A DNA stretch of 64,000 bases from the NCBI GenBank assembly GCA_023374045.1, contig CM041777.1, positions 90,390,300-90,454,299 on the forward strand. The letters run 5' to 3'. The stretch is from Limonium bicolor. Taxonomy: Eukaryota; Streptophyta; Magnoliopsida; Caryophyllales; Plumbaginaceae. The translations under genes were made by a program, and so were the position numbers. Shown here one piece after another: positions 10,748 to 24,303 of the stretch. Every line of letters starts with the position of its first letter. The first letter of the stretch is position 1. The notes under the pieces are model-generated. The model was not told the DNA's origin and ran no database searches. It saw only the letters and a list, made by a program, of their open reading frames with translations.

Positions 10748-11463
10748 TGTTGAGAATATAAGTTAGTGTAGAGTTAGTTAATTGTTCCTCTAGCTAATCT
10801 GCTTGTGTCAACGGTCACTTTGACCAGTTAGGCATATATATATAGTCTCTTCTGTAATTAGTCAAAACCCCCGATAATCAATGGAATAACACTTTGCAGA
10901 GTTCTCTCTTCATTCTCATTCTGTAAACTTTCTCAAGCACTAGTAAATTCATTCAGTATTTTTGAAATGGTATCAAAGCATGACATTTGTGGTCCTCGTT
11001 CTTGGCTCCTATCTAGCCCCTTCTAACTTGGTAAATCTTCTGCAGCATGACCGAAAAAGAAAAAGGAATTGCCATGGATTCAGAAACAAAATCGAAGGAC
11101 ATGATCGAATTCGGCCATCCCTTGTATCTACACGTTAGCGATCACCCATGAATGGTGATTGCTCCTTCTTTTACGCGACGAACTTAGAGGTGGAAAAGGA
11201 AAGTCATGGTCGTTATGAAAAAAAAGAACAAATATGGGCTTCTTGATCGATCGTTCACACCACCGTCGCTAAACGATCCAAAATTCTAGGCATGGGAGAG
11301 ATGCAACCACATGCTTATTTTGTGGATCTCTGAATCTTTCGAGAAAGACATTGCAGAGCAAATTGCTTACTTCTATACAGCGTGGATGCTTGGGAAATTC
11401 TCTATATGAGATTCGAGCAAGCCAATGCCGCCCAAATCTATGGCTTACGGAAGGAATTGGCTA
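10748..11463 (+). mobile_element. 5' part of a Copia retrotransposon (LTR, PBS, broken gag)
   Basis: A short LTR starts TGTTGAGAATATAAG at 10748 and ends near 10955. It has a TATATATATAG box near 10833 and is followed by a Met-type PBS, TGGTATCAAAGC, at 10968-10979. A gag frame then starts at ATG 11047. The element is cut at 11463 by the LTR of Gypsy element A; the remaining Copia sequence is not recognisable elsewhere in the window. Confidence 0.8.
11047..11463 (+). pseudogene. Copia gag remnant (UBN2/Retrotran_gag_3 type)
   Basis: From ATG 11047 the frames read MTEKEKGIAMDSETKS, then PLYLHVSDHP and MVIAPSF, NKYGLLDRSFTPP, LNDPKF, AWERCNHMLILWI, and AWEILYMRFEQANAAQIYGL with RKELA at the end. 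These follow the order of the N-terminal Copia gag domain (xPxYLHxSDxPGxxLV...NKxGFIDGSI...W.RCNxMV.SWI...A.EIW.dL..RFsQsNgxRIyqLkkel). Several stops and frameshifts show decay. Element A is inserted at the end of this domain. Confidence 0.8.
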
Positions 11464-14400
11464 TGAAATACCCAAACTAATAAAATATGTATTAAATATT
11501 TAATCACATTGATTAGGCCTAAACATGCCTTAAAAGTCAACTGAGAACAACAGTGGTCAACACAAAGCAATGTGTTGCATCCTTTGACTGTTTAGGGTAA
11601 ATAAATACCCAAATGAACTTCTTAAGACCTAAGATTTTGTCCTAAGCTTATTAACACATTACTAAACGTGTTACAATTGTTGGACAACACTCCAACACAA
11701 AGAACAGGCATTTACATGCATCAAGGTCAAGTAGGGCAAAAATGTGCTCTAAGAGTACCTTAAAGGTCTAATGACCTCTAAATGATATAAGATTGGATAC
11801 CATGATCAATATCATGTAAGGAACACAAAAAAACTGTTCTCAAGAAAACAGAGCTCAGAAACACCCTGCGACTCAAAATGTGCACTAAAACTCCTTAAAG
11901 CACGTTTTTCGTCTATGAGCTCTAGTATAATGACTTTTGTCACTGTAAAGACTATAATAAGTTCTTTATAAAATTAATGTGGCATGATAGACTATATTAT
12001 AAAGTCTAAATCAAAGTTTAAAAATAAAATCAAAAATATGCCATTTAAGTATGAATAGTAACCCAAATAGTGCATTTTTGGACAAATTGACCAAGTTTGG
12101 TCAATGGTCAATTAATTGACCCATTTGACCATATGGCTGTCGGCTGGCAAGGAGGTGGAAGACAGCTCACACATCATTGATTGCCAATTAATTACCTAAT
12201 ACCAATTTAGCATAGTAAAAGTTACTTTTCTTACTTTTTCAATTATTTTAGCCCATTCCAATCATCCCCTTGCTTCTTGTCCCATTCCAGCTGATACAGC
12301 ACCCCTTCCAAACTCTCTCACTCCTGGTTCTTGAGCATGGAAGACAGATCTAACTCTTAAGCTCCTAAGGTAATGTTTTAAGGCTTAATTTAGCTCTTTT
12401 TCTTCATCTCTCCATTACCTACACTTAGATCTCGTGGCTCATCACTTCATATGGCTCATTCTCAGTTTTTTAAGGTTATAACAACATCCAAAATCGGCTG
12501 AAGCAAGTTAAGGGACCAAAGTCTCCAAAATTTGCATTTTAAGGTAAAAACATACCTTAAGCTTCTCTACTCTCCATCCGATTCTCTTCCTTTGATTTTT
12601 ATGAGTTTATACACTCATAATCCTCATATTTACATGTTCAATCAGTTGGTTAGCCATTTAAGGCATTTTGCCAAGGTAAAACCTATCACCAAGGCAGCTT
12701 GTTGTTGTCTAGCTATTTCCTATGTCTATATGGTGAATTTAACACCTTGTGGTGTGTTTAATTCAGGCCGAATCTCTTTGGAAGTTCCCTTGCATTTTTA
12801 AGGTGATTTTTGCCTTAAATCTTACATTAATTGTTCCTTATGGTTAAGCTCAAGCTTGGAGTATAACCATATCTTATTTTGGTGTATTAAACATGTCTAA
12901 ATGATGTGGTGAATTTTCCTTCAAGTGGCCGAGTGCATACAAGGAGAAATCTATAAACACCTTAAAACTTATGATTTTATAATTTCTAAGCATATATATT
13001 AATTATGCCAAGAGTGGAGTTAAATATATGGGTTATATTAACCTAAAATGGAAAAAAATGACTAAGATAAATTAAGCTAGTCATTTAAGAGATTTAATTA
13101 ACATAATGGTCAAATTATGACATTATGTGAAAAAAATAAATAAACTAAGTAAGGCCGTGAGTTTATACTATATTTTGAGACATTTAAAGTGTAATTTATT
13201 TTGCAAGTTCAAGGTTGTAATAAGGCCATGTCATTAGGCCATTTTAATTTAAGTTTATAAGCTTATTTAGTTAGATTTATGCTTATAATTAAGTTTGGGG
13301 CCAAATCGTATTACTGGAAAATATAAGCCGTGGGCTTAATTTAGAGGAATTTAGGGTTTTTAAATGAATTTAATAAAAAATTATAACAACATTATAAAGT
13401 TTTGTGTCAAAAATGTATAAATAGAAAAGTATGGGGTAAGATTGGTAATTACCAAAAGTTTGGGTCCCATTTGGTATTAGAAGTCAAAGTTGACTATATA
13501 GGAGACTTTGATCAAGTTTGGAGAATTTAAGAAATTTAAAATACTACCTTATATTAAGATAGTTATTAAATAGTAAAAGATTTATAAGAGATGGGGTTAT
13601 ATTGTGATTTCCGAAAACTTGGGGTACTAAATAGAATTTAGGACAGTCCTTAAGTTTAGGAATTTTTAGAAGTTTATTTGGTTAAATTTGGAGTTTATAT
13701 GAATTATATAAATATAATATATGATATTTTATAACATTGTTACAAATGGGTAACAAATGGGTAAAAACCGAGAATTATAGAAAGTATAAGTTAGGAATAA
13801 TATTTATAACCTTTTGGTATAGTTTGGTAATTTTTGGAGTTATATATAAGGTTTTATAAAGATATATGTATAATATATAGTTTTAATGGAAATAGAAAAC
13901 TATGTATTATAAATTGGGAAGATTTGGAATATATACAAAATTTGGTGGTAAGAATTTAATTAAAACAGTCCTAGGGTCTGTTTGAAAATTATAGCCTTTA
14001 AAATTATAGGTTATAATTATATTAAGGTTTAAGGATTATAATATAAGATATATATTATAAGTGTAACAATGAAATATAATTTGGGGTTGATTTGTGATTT
14101 ATAGAAGTTTAGTGGTTTATAGTGAAAGCCGAAAATATAAGGGGTTGTTTGGTATTTTATAACAAATATAACTATAGGTTATAATTGTTTTAATGACTTA
14201 GAAGTCATAATATATGTTATATAACTATAATGTAACATTATATTAATTATGTGGTGGATTTTGTAAATATTTAAGAACATAGGTGCTGTTTGGAAATATT
14301 AACATTTTTAAATGTAATTTATAATATGGTTTTTAATGTTATAGGAGTTATAACATTTATAATATAAGAGGTATTCATTAAAAAGAATGAATATATATTA

Positions 14401-16599
14401 TAAGACTTACCATATAATAAATAGTTCCATAAAACATGTATAAAGATAAATATATGTTATGGTGTAGGAAATGTAATGTGGTTCAATAGCTATAAATTAT
14501 CATAATTAAAATGATAATAGACAAAGAGAAAAGAACTATAAACATTAGATATGGAAATTCTAATGTTAAGAGTATACATGGGATAATAAGGATTTAAATA
14601 ATTCAAAGTATTTCTACATATGAATTATACTCCATTAAATTTGGAAAAAACAAACCTTAGGAAAATAAATACTAAGGTGAAATGTATAATACATGATAAA
14701 GAAATATACATGCAATGTAGAAACAAACTATATGATATACAAGGGTATATTAGTTACATGCGATAACAAAGTTCAACAATAAGTATATTAATATACGAGA
14801 CAAGACTACGCATGTAGTATAACATTTTTCCAATCCCGAGTTAAGCCGAAAACCTGACAAACGTTGACAGTTAATAACGGGGGATTAACCGGGAGGTATT
14901 AGTGACGGTACGGGGTACCGTAGAGTTGTGTTGTTTTACGGGATGCTGATCAGTAGCATTATGTATTGTTTAGATTGTTAGAGACAACACACGGAGCATA
15001 GGATCTTGCTGATTCATACTCCACCGTAATACAATCAGGATGAACGGTATGTTATTTATGTGGCTTGATTGTCTCTGAGGATTTCCTTAGTTCAGACATT
15101 GTGTGAAAAATCTGTGATAAGATTGAATGTCTGCTTGTGTGAATTAATATGCTTGAGTTGTATATTAATGCTGCTTTATTATTACTGTTAAGCGATAACA
15201 GTACCGTTCGTATATATGAACATATTATAAAATGAACTAGCGGCAATGATGCTATCTTATATGTGTAACATAAGGAACGTAAGTAAAACGTTGTAGCATC
15301 AGGATAATATATATATATATTACCTGAGGCTTACATACGGAGCATTGGCCTCTTTAACGCCGCTCTCGTATCTAACACTGGATCCCGAGTCGACATACTC
15401 AGTATTGGACTAACGACCTTAGTCTGTTGTGTTAGGAAAAAAATAATAAAACGATGCGATGGTATAGATAAGATTATCAAGAGGATGTGGCTCTTGCTGT
15501 GAACTGTGATCCATTAACGATACTAGGATACCGTGTGGTAACCGTAAGTATCAGGATAAATTCCAACGAACTACAGATTGTTCGTAGGTCGGAGACTCTA
15601 CCGCTGGAGTGGCTACTGTCGTGGGTGACCCGCCACAAGAGATGGGTAACTTAGAGACACGTCGTTCTAACGAGACGTTGTCATTAGACATAACTGAACA
15701 ATTACGAATGACTATATTAACTCGTACATTAGGCGAATATTATTTGGGCTTGCATGCCAAAGACGAGAGTTTATACTCGTTTATAATTCTCGTTGCTTCG
15801 CCTTGTTGTTCATTGGTTGTGCTTTGTGGTTATGTGTGGTATGTTGGTGGATTTGTTCGAACGAGCCATTGTGCTCATATGTGTGTTGTGAACTGGTTGT
15901 GTCGAGTCGCTGTACTCATGTTGTGGATTATGGTGGATTGTTTGGTCGGGTGAGTCGCCGAACTCAATTATGAACTATTAAGTGTTTGTTGGAATGGAGT
16001 CTCTGTACTCATATAAGCGTTGTAACGCTTTCAGTGGTTTATTACGATGCGATGTGTGAAGCCGGGGGCTTGTTGTTATTTGAGTTTACTACAATATATA
16101 TTGTTGCTTTACAGTTTTAACATTAAACAACTTGCATGAAAATGAATTGCATGCTCTCGACCAAATAACTGAGGGTCCGAGGGGGCATGACAGTCATGTA
16201 GTAACATACTCAGCAGGGGCTGATTCCATACCACAAACAACCATTTTTGCAGGTATGCAGCTTCCGGTCTCGGCAAAGAGAGGGACGCGCTGGGTAGTTT
16301 AATTACAGTTGTTTAAATATGCACTGCTGCATTTTAATACGAACTTTGAAACATGTATAGGATTGGGATACTTAGAATGCTCACTGTGAATGTATTTTAT
16401 ATTGGTTTGGGAAGGTTAGATCTATCTCTTGTTGTCACTGTGGGAAATTGTTTCGTATTTAAGAATATATCAGGAAGCACGTTATTACTCGTATGGGCGA
16501 GTAAGAACGGTGACACCAGTAGTTCAATTGTTGAGATTACCGCTGCGATTATATTGCTAAGTAAAATGATTAGGAGCCGAATAGAGTAGGGGTGTTACA
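11464..16599 (+). repeat. Element A: 5.1-kb Gypsy LTR
   Basis: Starts TGAAATACCC at 11464 within the Copia gag and ends GGGGTGTTACA at 16599, five bases before a Met PBS. Its first 200 bp (AATCACATTGATTAGGCC, AACTGAGAACAACAGTGG) are close to the start of the minus-strand LTR of element C, so A and C are one subfamily. The LTR is strongly AT-rich from about 13000 to 14800 and contains an (AT)n run near 15307. I see no gene. The 5-bp flank GGCTA has no partner found; the right end of A is missing. Confidence 0.85.
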
Positions 16600-16603
16600 A
16601 AAG

Positions 16604-16630
16604 TGGTATCAGAGCAGAGTACCGCTCTGA
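16604..16630 (+). promoter_or_regulatory. Element A PBS inside a palindrome
   Basis: TGGTATCAGAGC (16604-16615) is the Met-tRNA PBS. Its TCAGAGC is the left arm of an inverted repeat closed by GCTCTGA at 16624-16630, with an 8-base centre, AGAGTACC. Elements B, C and D have the same arrangement. Confidence 0.9.
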
Positions 16631-17655
16631 TGACAAGAGATAGTAGGATTTGTACAGTGAGCATAGGTTTTGGGAATACGGGAAACGTTGTGAGGATACG
16701 TGACCTTGCGGGGTTGATGCAATGCTTAAAGCTTGTACACCATAGTCGTGGAGGCACTTCAATAATAAATGACCAAGACTACGGTATTAGACCGAGTAAA
16801 GGTCTAACCCGTCCTCTTGACATATGTTAGGGAGAGGTCTGGGTAACAGTACTGAGGAAGAACACGGAGCAGCGGAAGGTGGTGAGGGTCCAGCAACCCC
16901 AAGTAACGCGAAGACTGTATGAAATGCTCGCACTTGATGGGAGAACATCCCGGGAAATTTGCAATGGTACCCCACCCGCCGCAGCCCGTATCTCGAGTAC
17001 TCTCTAGGGAGATAATGAAATGAGAAACACCACGGAGATAACTCTCCTGATCGGAAAGACCCGATGTCGATGCTGAGAGAATTATGTTAAATGTAGAAAA
17101 TAAAACTTTGTGCTTTGATGTAATGATTAGGACCGGGGGTCCTGGTAATGACGTAATGTCTACCATACGAGGATGAGATAAATAATAGACCGAGTTTGAG
17201 GAGAAACTCCCTGTAGGACTAATGGGGCTAGCTTACTATAAGCAAGGCAACCCTGTGTCCTGTCTTACATCCAGGAAAGCACTGATTAGTGCGCTTGGGG
17301 GAAAGAAAGTGGAAATGACGAGTAATGATTAGTTATGATATATGTAACAGACGGAATGGATGACCTTATAGAAGTCTCACCCGAAGCGAGTAACTCTAAA
17401 ACCATGCAACACTGAAGGTTCAAGATGGCCCGACGTGCATGAGGAGAGATCATGAGAACTGTAGAAACAAGAACTCGCTAAGTTGCTATCATGCAACACC
17501 TCGAGAGGGAGTGAGACCTTCCTACCATGGTAAACTTGTGGGAACGAGTGCGGAGTGAGACTGTATTAATTTGAATAAGAACTTTTGACTTGAACAGGAA
17601 CCCGATTAGGGAATAGCATTGCACTGACACACCATACCGGGCTCAGTCTGCATGG

Positions 17656-17733
17656 CGCACTTGCCACTGCAAGTGTCACATTAACCAAAGCATTAAATTT
17701 CAACCTACCTCGCGCACTTGCTACAGCAAGTGC
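17656..17733 (+). repeat. Pair of GCACTTGC/GCAAGTGC hairpins in element A
   Basis: 17656-17676 reads GCACTTGC-CACT-GCAAGTGT and 17714-17733 reads GCACTTGCT-AC-AGCAAGTGC, a 9-bp stem with a 2-base loop. A similar pair with similar spacing occurs in element C and a single copy in B. Confidence 0.8.
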
Positions 17734-18990
17734 AGCAACGGTAAACTAACCCTAAAAGACCGAGTGGTCCAGGCAGTTACCAATAAGCATTAAATCTTAT
17801 GTGAGTCCGTAATGCAATAAAGCAGGACACAGCCTTCTTAAGGGCAGGGGTACGAAACCCTTGGGTTTGAGGTCGATAAAACCTCGGGAAGACCTAGCCG
17901 GTCTGACCATTAAACCTGAAAATAATACACCATTGAGTAGAATATTAAAAGGGAGTAGATGAGAATAACGATAATTAGTGCCTACAAGCCTAACCCCAGT
18001 GCCGGTATAGACATTAAACGTCAATCATTACCGGTGGGCAGTGACGGGTCTGCAGGACCAGCATAACCACATTTAGAGAGTGCGCGACACTCGTGGTTAA
18101 ACCACTACCATTGAACATTGCCAGAGGGCAAGAAGTGAGCTATACGAGTCAGGACTTTAAAAAAATTAATTAATAGACAGATGTGAACGTGCAAAAAGGG
18201 CCGATGTAACGCCCGCACCACACACACCGGAGGTGTTGTTGATCCATTATGCTGCTAGACTCCCGTATGGAGGGCAGTGGATATAAACTAAAAAGTGAAA
18301 ATTGCCTAATGACGGAAGATACCGTTACCTCAAGGAGGATGGAGGAAATATGAGTTGAATAAGAGTAAGGACTACACAATGAAGAGGAATGATTAGCGGA
18401 AACCACTAAGTTGTGGGTATCCAATTGTAACCTCAGGAGAAAGTATTAGAACCAACTAGGAATAAATTAAATAACAAGACTAACAATCATTTAAACTATC
18501 AGAATAAGTATTGAGTCTGAATATCGTATGACATAGGCCTACGGAGGGATACCTTAGTACCACCAAAGTAACCCAAACTAGGGAACAAGGTGATGAATCA
18601 CAAGTACTGATTAATATCATGGAGTCCGAACTACACCATGGGGTGTAACCCAATGGATTGGGTGGAGTTCTAGAACTGAAAACTCATATTAGAGGGCGTT
18701 AACAGCCTAGGAGTGAACGGAGAGGTAATAAGTAGTTACTGATCCCCACTCACAAATACCAGATGACGAGCATGCGGAAACCAGAATTGGGGCGATAAGT
18801 CGCAAACACCTATCTTAGAGAAAGTAAAGAAATACACATTAATAAAGGAAACCATAGACCTAATATTAGGGCCATTCTGACTTAAAGGTTAAGAATTGCA
18901 GCATAGTTACTCCAACATAAACTACCGAGACTAAGAGTACGATAATCACCGGTTCGAACGCTACGAGTGCACTAAACGAGACTGAGACGA

Positions 18991-19011
18991 CCGCACTCCT
19001 AGGAGCTTGTG
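18991..19011 (+). repeat. CCGCACTCC/GGAG hairpin of element A, interrupted by element B
   Basis: CCGCACTCC-TA-GGAG-CT-TGTG then stops at the TG of B's LTR. In B (24725-24748) and C (58241-58265, minus) the right arm is complete as TGCGG. Element B therefore sits inside the right arm. Confidence 0.75.
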
Positions 19012-22000
19012 TGAAATACCCCGAACTTAAACATAAGGATTAAAATTGATCTAATATGTATTTAAGGGCCTAATGGTACCTAATTAATATTGGTAAGGAG
19101 AATAAATCTAAAAGGAATAAAGAAACGCTTAAAAAGCGAAAACGCTAAATAAGCGTTAAAATAACCATAGGAGGTACGAGACCTCGGTTGGAGTATTATA
19201 GGGATTATAAAGGTTTAATAAGACCTAAATAATATATGGGAACAACTTCAAGAAATCGGATCCAAATAATGAATTAAAACGCTAATCGAGCTTTAGAGCA
19301 CGTTTTTCGAGGTAACCGGGAAAACATGTCTTTAAGCGGGTCAAATAGACTCGTAACAATTTTGGTCAACTAAATAATCATTAATAAATATTAGTGAAGC
19401 TTTAGAACCAATAAAATCAATAAAATGAGAAATTAGTAAAAACTGTCAAAAACGGGAAGTTGTGGGTAGAAACATAAATAGACCAAACTTATGTGTCCAC
19501 TTTAAATAAAAAGTAAACTGTGTGTGTGGCTGTGTGTGTGTCCGATTTGGACCCCTCACTCACACTCTCTCACACACTCACCTACCTCTCTTATATACAA
19601 ACAACAAAAACAATTAAAAAAACAATAAAGTAAACTAACTTACTTTACTACCTCTCACACTCTCTCTCCTATCCCCTCATTCTCCTCACAACACTCACGT
19701 ACACAGCACTCCCCTCCCCTCTCTGATTTTCCTCTCTTCTTGGAGCCTCTAATGGCGATTTTGAGGAGCCAAAATAGCCACCCACTTCTCTCCTCTCTTG
19801 TTAACCCACCAAACCTTCTCCAAAAATTGTAAAAATACCACCATTGTGTTCCTCTCATCAAGTAGAGCATTCCTATCTTTTCAAAATTCGAAAAGGAGCA
19901 CTTTCATCTCCATGGGTATGGAGCATTTGGACTTTAAGACTACCACTAGAACCACCTTGTTCTAATGAGGTAAAAATATTCTTAAAAACTTCATCTTTTT
20001 CTAGCCTTATGGGCAAAACGAAAATTTAGCTAAACCCTTGTTTGGTTCCTTTTGTACCCAGCCGATTTTGGCTTCTTTGAAGGAGTAGAAACATTGTTCT
20101 TAAGCTCCTCTAAGCTTCATCTACACCCTTGGAAGGTAACATGTTTCTAAACCCTAGAAATTACTTCAAAACATTAATGTAATCTAAGGTTAGCTTGGTA
20201 TTGAAATGTGTATGTGAATGGGTTATAATGTTAGATTTGTGAAGTACTATAACCGGTAGAGAGGGAGAAGGAAGAAGCAAGAGGAAGAAAGGAAACTAGA
20301 TAGAAAGAAGGTAATTGCACTCTTTCCTTGTGTAGCTTGGTAATGAGTAATGTAACAGATTTTTTTTTGAAGTTAAAATTGGTATTGTAAATTGGTAGTG
20401 CAGTAGTAATGTATTGTGCAGGAGAATCTAAGTGCTTAAAACCGTTGAAAAACATGTAAAATGTATTGAAACTTAGTTGGGTATTGGGTTGTTGAGTGCA
20501 GGAATTTTTAGTAGTGTTTTAGTATTGGTAAATGTGTATGGGAGCTTGTATATTGATGTTGTGTATAACAGGTGAGATGATGTTAATGTGTGGGAGAAAC
20601 CATGTGGAGAATGTTAATAATATAGGGGAGACTATGTCAAATTTTATCTAGGAATTTGAGGACTTAAGTGTTCAAGATGAGAAAACAACCTAGGTAGTGA
20701 CTAGGTGTATGTGGAGAGTATAATGGGAGCGTTTAGTAGCTTGTAACAGATTTGGGTGTGATTTGTTAATGGGTTGCAACTAGGAAGTGAATGGATGTAT
20801 TTTGGCTACTAGGAGTAGCACTAGTTGAGGAAGTAATGGAGGAAATAAGAACCCAAAAATCTGCAACAAAGTGTATAGAGATACATTGGAAAGTTAGGAA
20901 GAGTTAGTGTGGAAGAATTGATGACAAGAGTGTTGGACTTGGGTATAGATATGGTAGTGGCTTGGGAATGAATTGGAGGGTAAGGTAATACATTGTAGGC
21001 TTTGGAAATGGCATTAGGAGATGAGAATATGCATGGGGGAAGTAGGAGCAAAAATCTGTAGCATTGGAGGATGAAAAACTGTTGTAAGTGTGGAAGGGAA
21101 GTGATGAAATTGTGTAAGTGGATTGATGGATTTAGTAAAGCATTTGGTGGGTGAACTAAGGCAATTTGAAGGGCCTAGGTAGTGTTTAAACATGTGAGAT
21201 TACATGTAAGAAGATTGGAGAAACAATGGGTAAAGTATGGACTGAAAACAGAAGTAAAAATGCAAATACTGGGCCCGACCGAACTTGCGACCGGACTTGC
21301 AAGTTCGGTCGAGCCCAGATTTACAAAGACGGGAAAGCTTCTGGAATCGACCGGACTTGCGACCGACTTGCGAATGCAAGTTCGGTCGGACCAGAAAAAT
21401 TCTCCCGTCTGTAACCTACTGGAATCGACCGGACTTGCGACCGGACATGCAAGTTCGGTCGGCCAGAAAAATTTCCGTCGAGTAAGCTACTGGAATGGAC
21501 CGACCTTGCGACCGGACTTGCAAGGTCGGTCGGGCTAAAATTTTCCGTTAAGTAACTTACTGGAATGGACCGACCTTGGGACCGGACTTGCAAGGTCGGT
21601 CGGCCCTGGAATTTTCACCCGATGTAACCTACTGACTCGGACCGAACTTGCAAGGTCGGTCGCAAGTTCGGTCGGGTCAAAACTTACAAAAAAAAACTAT
21701 AAGACTATGGTTAGAATATGTATGTATGTATATGTATACCCACCTATACATACGTGCATATATGTGTAAGTAAACCATTGTTAAGTAATTAAAAGTAAGT
21801 AAATAAAATGTAAGTGTAAGAATGTGAAGACCTAGTAAGTATGAGTTAGGAAGCGTAAGGGTAACCAATAAGTTAATGATAGTTAGATTAATTATTCGGT
21901 TGTATGTATATCATAGGATTTGAATTGTGAATACCGGAGGAACGTTGGGATACAAGTACAACGGTGAAAGGTATGATTTCTTCATGCCCTGTATCCTAAT

Positions 22001-23318
22001 CTGGTTACCCCGATTTGTGTGCTTATTTGATCACCTAATAAGATAAATGCATGAATCGGACTATATTGCACCTACTCGTGCTTGTTTACATTGTTCTTGA
22101 TGTTTGCCTCGAACAATAGTTTGTATAATTCATGAAAATATGAATGATGATGAAGTGTATTGTATTCTGTAGTGTACTTGTATATTGTAATGTATTTCGT
22201 ATGTATGTGTATATGTGTATTGTATTATTGTGGCTTGAATGTTGACTTCTGCTAATTCCTAACTACCTAACTCCTAACTTAAGTGAGTAAACCGGAATGA
22301 GTAGAAGTCCGATATAGTTTCGGCCACGCGTGAGGATGCGGAGTCACAACAGAGTTGGCTGCAATTCCTGACTCTTAAACTGATCCGCGGCCCAAATCCC
22401 TTAAATGGGTAGCATCCCGGATTGGTGAGTCAAGTAAATCCCGGAGGTTGGACGGTGTAGTCCCCAGGGCCGGAGGTCCCGACGACTTAACTTGAGTAAG
22501 AGTAAGAGTAAGTAAGTATGGATCCGTAAGTATGTATGAGTATGTATGAAGTAACGAGTAAAAGAGTAATCTCCACCCGATTAACCCGGGTGGAACAATG
22601 AAGCTAACAAGAACTGTACTTTGTGTATGTAGTAAGTATGTGTATTCGGAAGAAGGTAAGTGAGTATTGAATGGTTATATCGTATTCCTTGTATGTAATG
22701 AATTGTATGTATGTATGTTGTGTAAGTATTATTGTACTTGTGTAAGAGCATGTATGCATGTATGCTTGTATGAAAATGAACCGCATGTATTCGACCAAGT
22801 GGTCGGCGTACCCTCACTAGTACGCGGGGTATGCGGTTATCATGCTCGGCGAAAGCTGACCCCTTCGGGGGACATTTTTTAGTGTGCAGGTACCCGAAGC
22901 GAATATGGTCAAGGAAGAGACCGGAGGCACACCCTTGTAATTAGGAGTAAGTAGTTTGTGAGGAACGGGTAGTAAGTAGTCTCGTAGTGAGTACGTATGA
23001 ACTTTGAAGAGGTAGTATATTTGTATAAGGATCTTAGTAAACTCGGTATGTGGATTATATTGTATGGTATTTGAAGTATTGTATCGAATGGAAGAATGTA
23101 GCGTGTATTGGTGTATGAAATATATATGGTAGATATGTAATACTCTCGGGATTCCGGTCCATCAGACCGATGCTGTAAGCAGTAGTAGTAGCCTTGTTAG
23201 CCACGTGGGTGGCTAACGGCATTGTATCACCCATTGTATGTAAGTAAGTATCCGCTGCGTATATCTGATGTGTAAGGAGATTGGACGGTAAGCATGTATT
23301 AATGGTAGGGGTGTTACA
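19012..23318 (+). repeat. 5' LTR of element B
   Basis: Starts TGAAATACCCCGAACTT and ends GGTAGGGGTGTTACA. It contains TG- and CT-rich tracts (19519-19600), a cluster of AGGTAA splice-donor-like motifs (19968-20313), a hairpin array (21271-21678), GTAT-rich DNA (21715-21745) and a conserved GC-richer block at 22320-22900. No gene seen. Confidence 0.9.
21271..21678 (+). repeat. Array of six ~70-bp hairpin units in the 5' LTR of B
   Basis: Each unit has CTGGAAT, then GACCG(A/G)(A/C)CTTGC, then GCAAG(T/G)TCGGTCGG, then AAAATTT and a CCGT stretch. Units 1-3 pair ACTTGC with GCAAGT; units 4-5 carry CCTTGC with GCAAGG, so both arms changed together. The sixth unit is rearranged. Short frames over it are repeat artefacts. 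Confidence 0.85.
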
Positions 23319-23323
23319 AAAAG

Positions 23324-23350
23324 TGGTATCAGAGCGAAGTATCGCTCTGA
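23324..23350 (+). promoter_or_regulatory. Element B PBS inside a palindrome
   Basis: PBS TGGTATCAGAGC at 23324-23335. TCAGAGCGA and TCGCTCTGA (23329-23350) form a 9-bp stem with a 4-base loop. Confidence 0.9.
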
Positions 23351-24283
23351 TGACTGGAAATACCGAGTTAGGAATACCGAGTTAGGAATTAGAAGCTTAG
23401 GGCTAAGGGCTGAGTGTTAGCATTAGAGATATGCTAGTTAGGAACTACCGGTGAGTACCGGATACCTACAATACCAGTCCCGCCCGCCGCAAACCCCACT
23501 GTATAACTTGGGAAAGGATGCCAGAGAGAAGAAAAGTCTTCTCATACTCGGGGAAACCCGATCTGGCAGTTGTGAAGCAATCACACGGTAAACAAGAACC
23601 GACACATGGTAGATTCCAAGAACTGGAAGTCCCGAAGATGGATCCCGGTTGAACCACAACCCCGCACGTAATAGCGGTAGGATGACACTCCAACCACGAG
23701 GAGGCTACAAATGCAACAGCATGGGGCGACGTGCTTAGCAGTCGCGAAACCTAGCTAGTCAACCAACAGCAGGACAGAAGCACTAACTGTCCAACGGAAT
23801 GAAAAGGGAGCAGTAACGGAGCCCGAGACACAAGTCTACGGGATAGTAATACTTGAATAATACCACTAACGGTATGCTAGCCGACTAAGGATATAGTCGG
23901 GAGCAGTTAACTCCAGAATTACAACGCCACTAAGGTTGCAATACCTGCCAATATAGCTCAGACAACTACAATAACAACCATGAGATATAATCCAATAGGA
24001 CTACAAGAGTAGTGCCTAAACAAGGAAGACTCAGTGACCGCCACAGATGTGTGGGAACGAGCCACAAGGAACGACACTAAACCAAATAGAGCGGGAATCT
24101 CCAAGGATTGGAGGAGTACCCAGATCTACGACAGCCATGTCTAGACCACCAAGAAGCTACCTAAAGGGGCGAGTATACCAATTGTAGATCAATAAGATCA
24201 AGGGAAAGTTAACAAGACTATTAAATACAAGCAGAAGCCATACCAAGATTGGTATAGGATTATCCAAAAACCACCGATACCAC

Positions 24284-24303
24284 GCACTTGCCAAGGCAAG
24301 TGC
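24284..24303 (+). repeat. GCACTTGC/GCAAGTGC hairpin in element B
   Basis: GCACTTGCC-AA-GGCAAGTGC: 9-bp perfect stem. The innermost pair is C-G here but T-A in the corresponding hairpins at 17714 and 59044. Confidence 0.85.

Larger units (their letters stand above)
16631..19011 (+). mobile_element. Element A: partial non-coding interior
   Basis: Continues from the PBS and is cut at 19011 by the 5' LTR of element B. It has no recognisable protease, RT or integrase. A weak frame at about 16826-16915 (rich in E and G, after the leader) might be a relic of a gag N-terminus, but I cannot support it. It shares landmarks in the same order with B and C: two GCACTTGC/GCAAGTGC hairpins at 17656-17676 and 17714-17733, and CCGCACTCC/GGAG at 18991-19005. 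Hence it is a deleted or non-coding relative of those elements. Confidence 0.7.

Noticed and set aside
21182..21593. Overlapping frames of up to 118 codons on both strands
   Set aside because: All lie in the hairpin array; opposite-strand frames of like composition are expected from inverted repeats.
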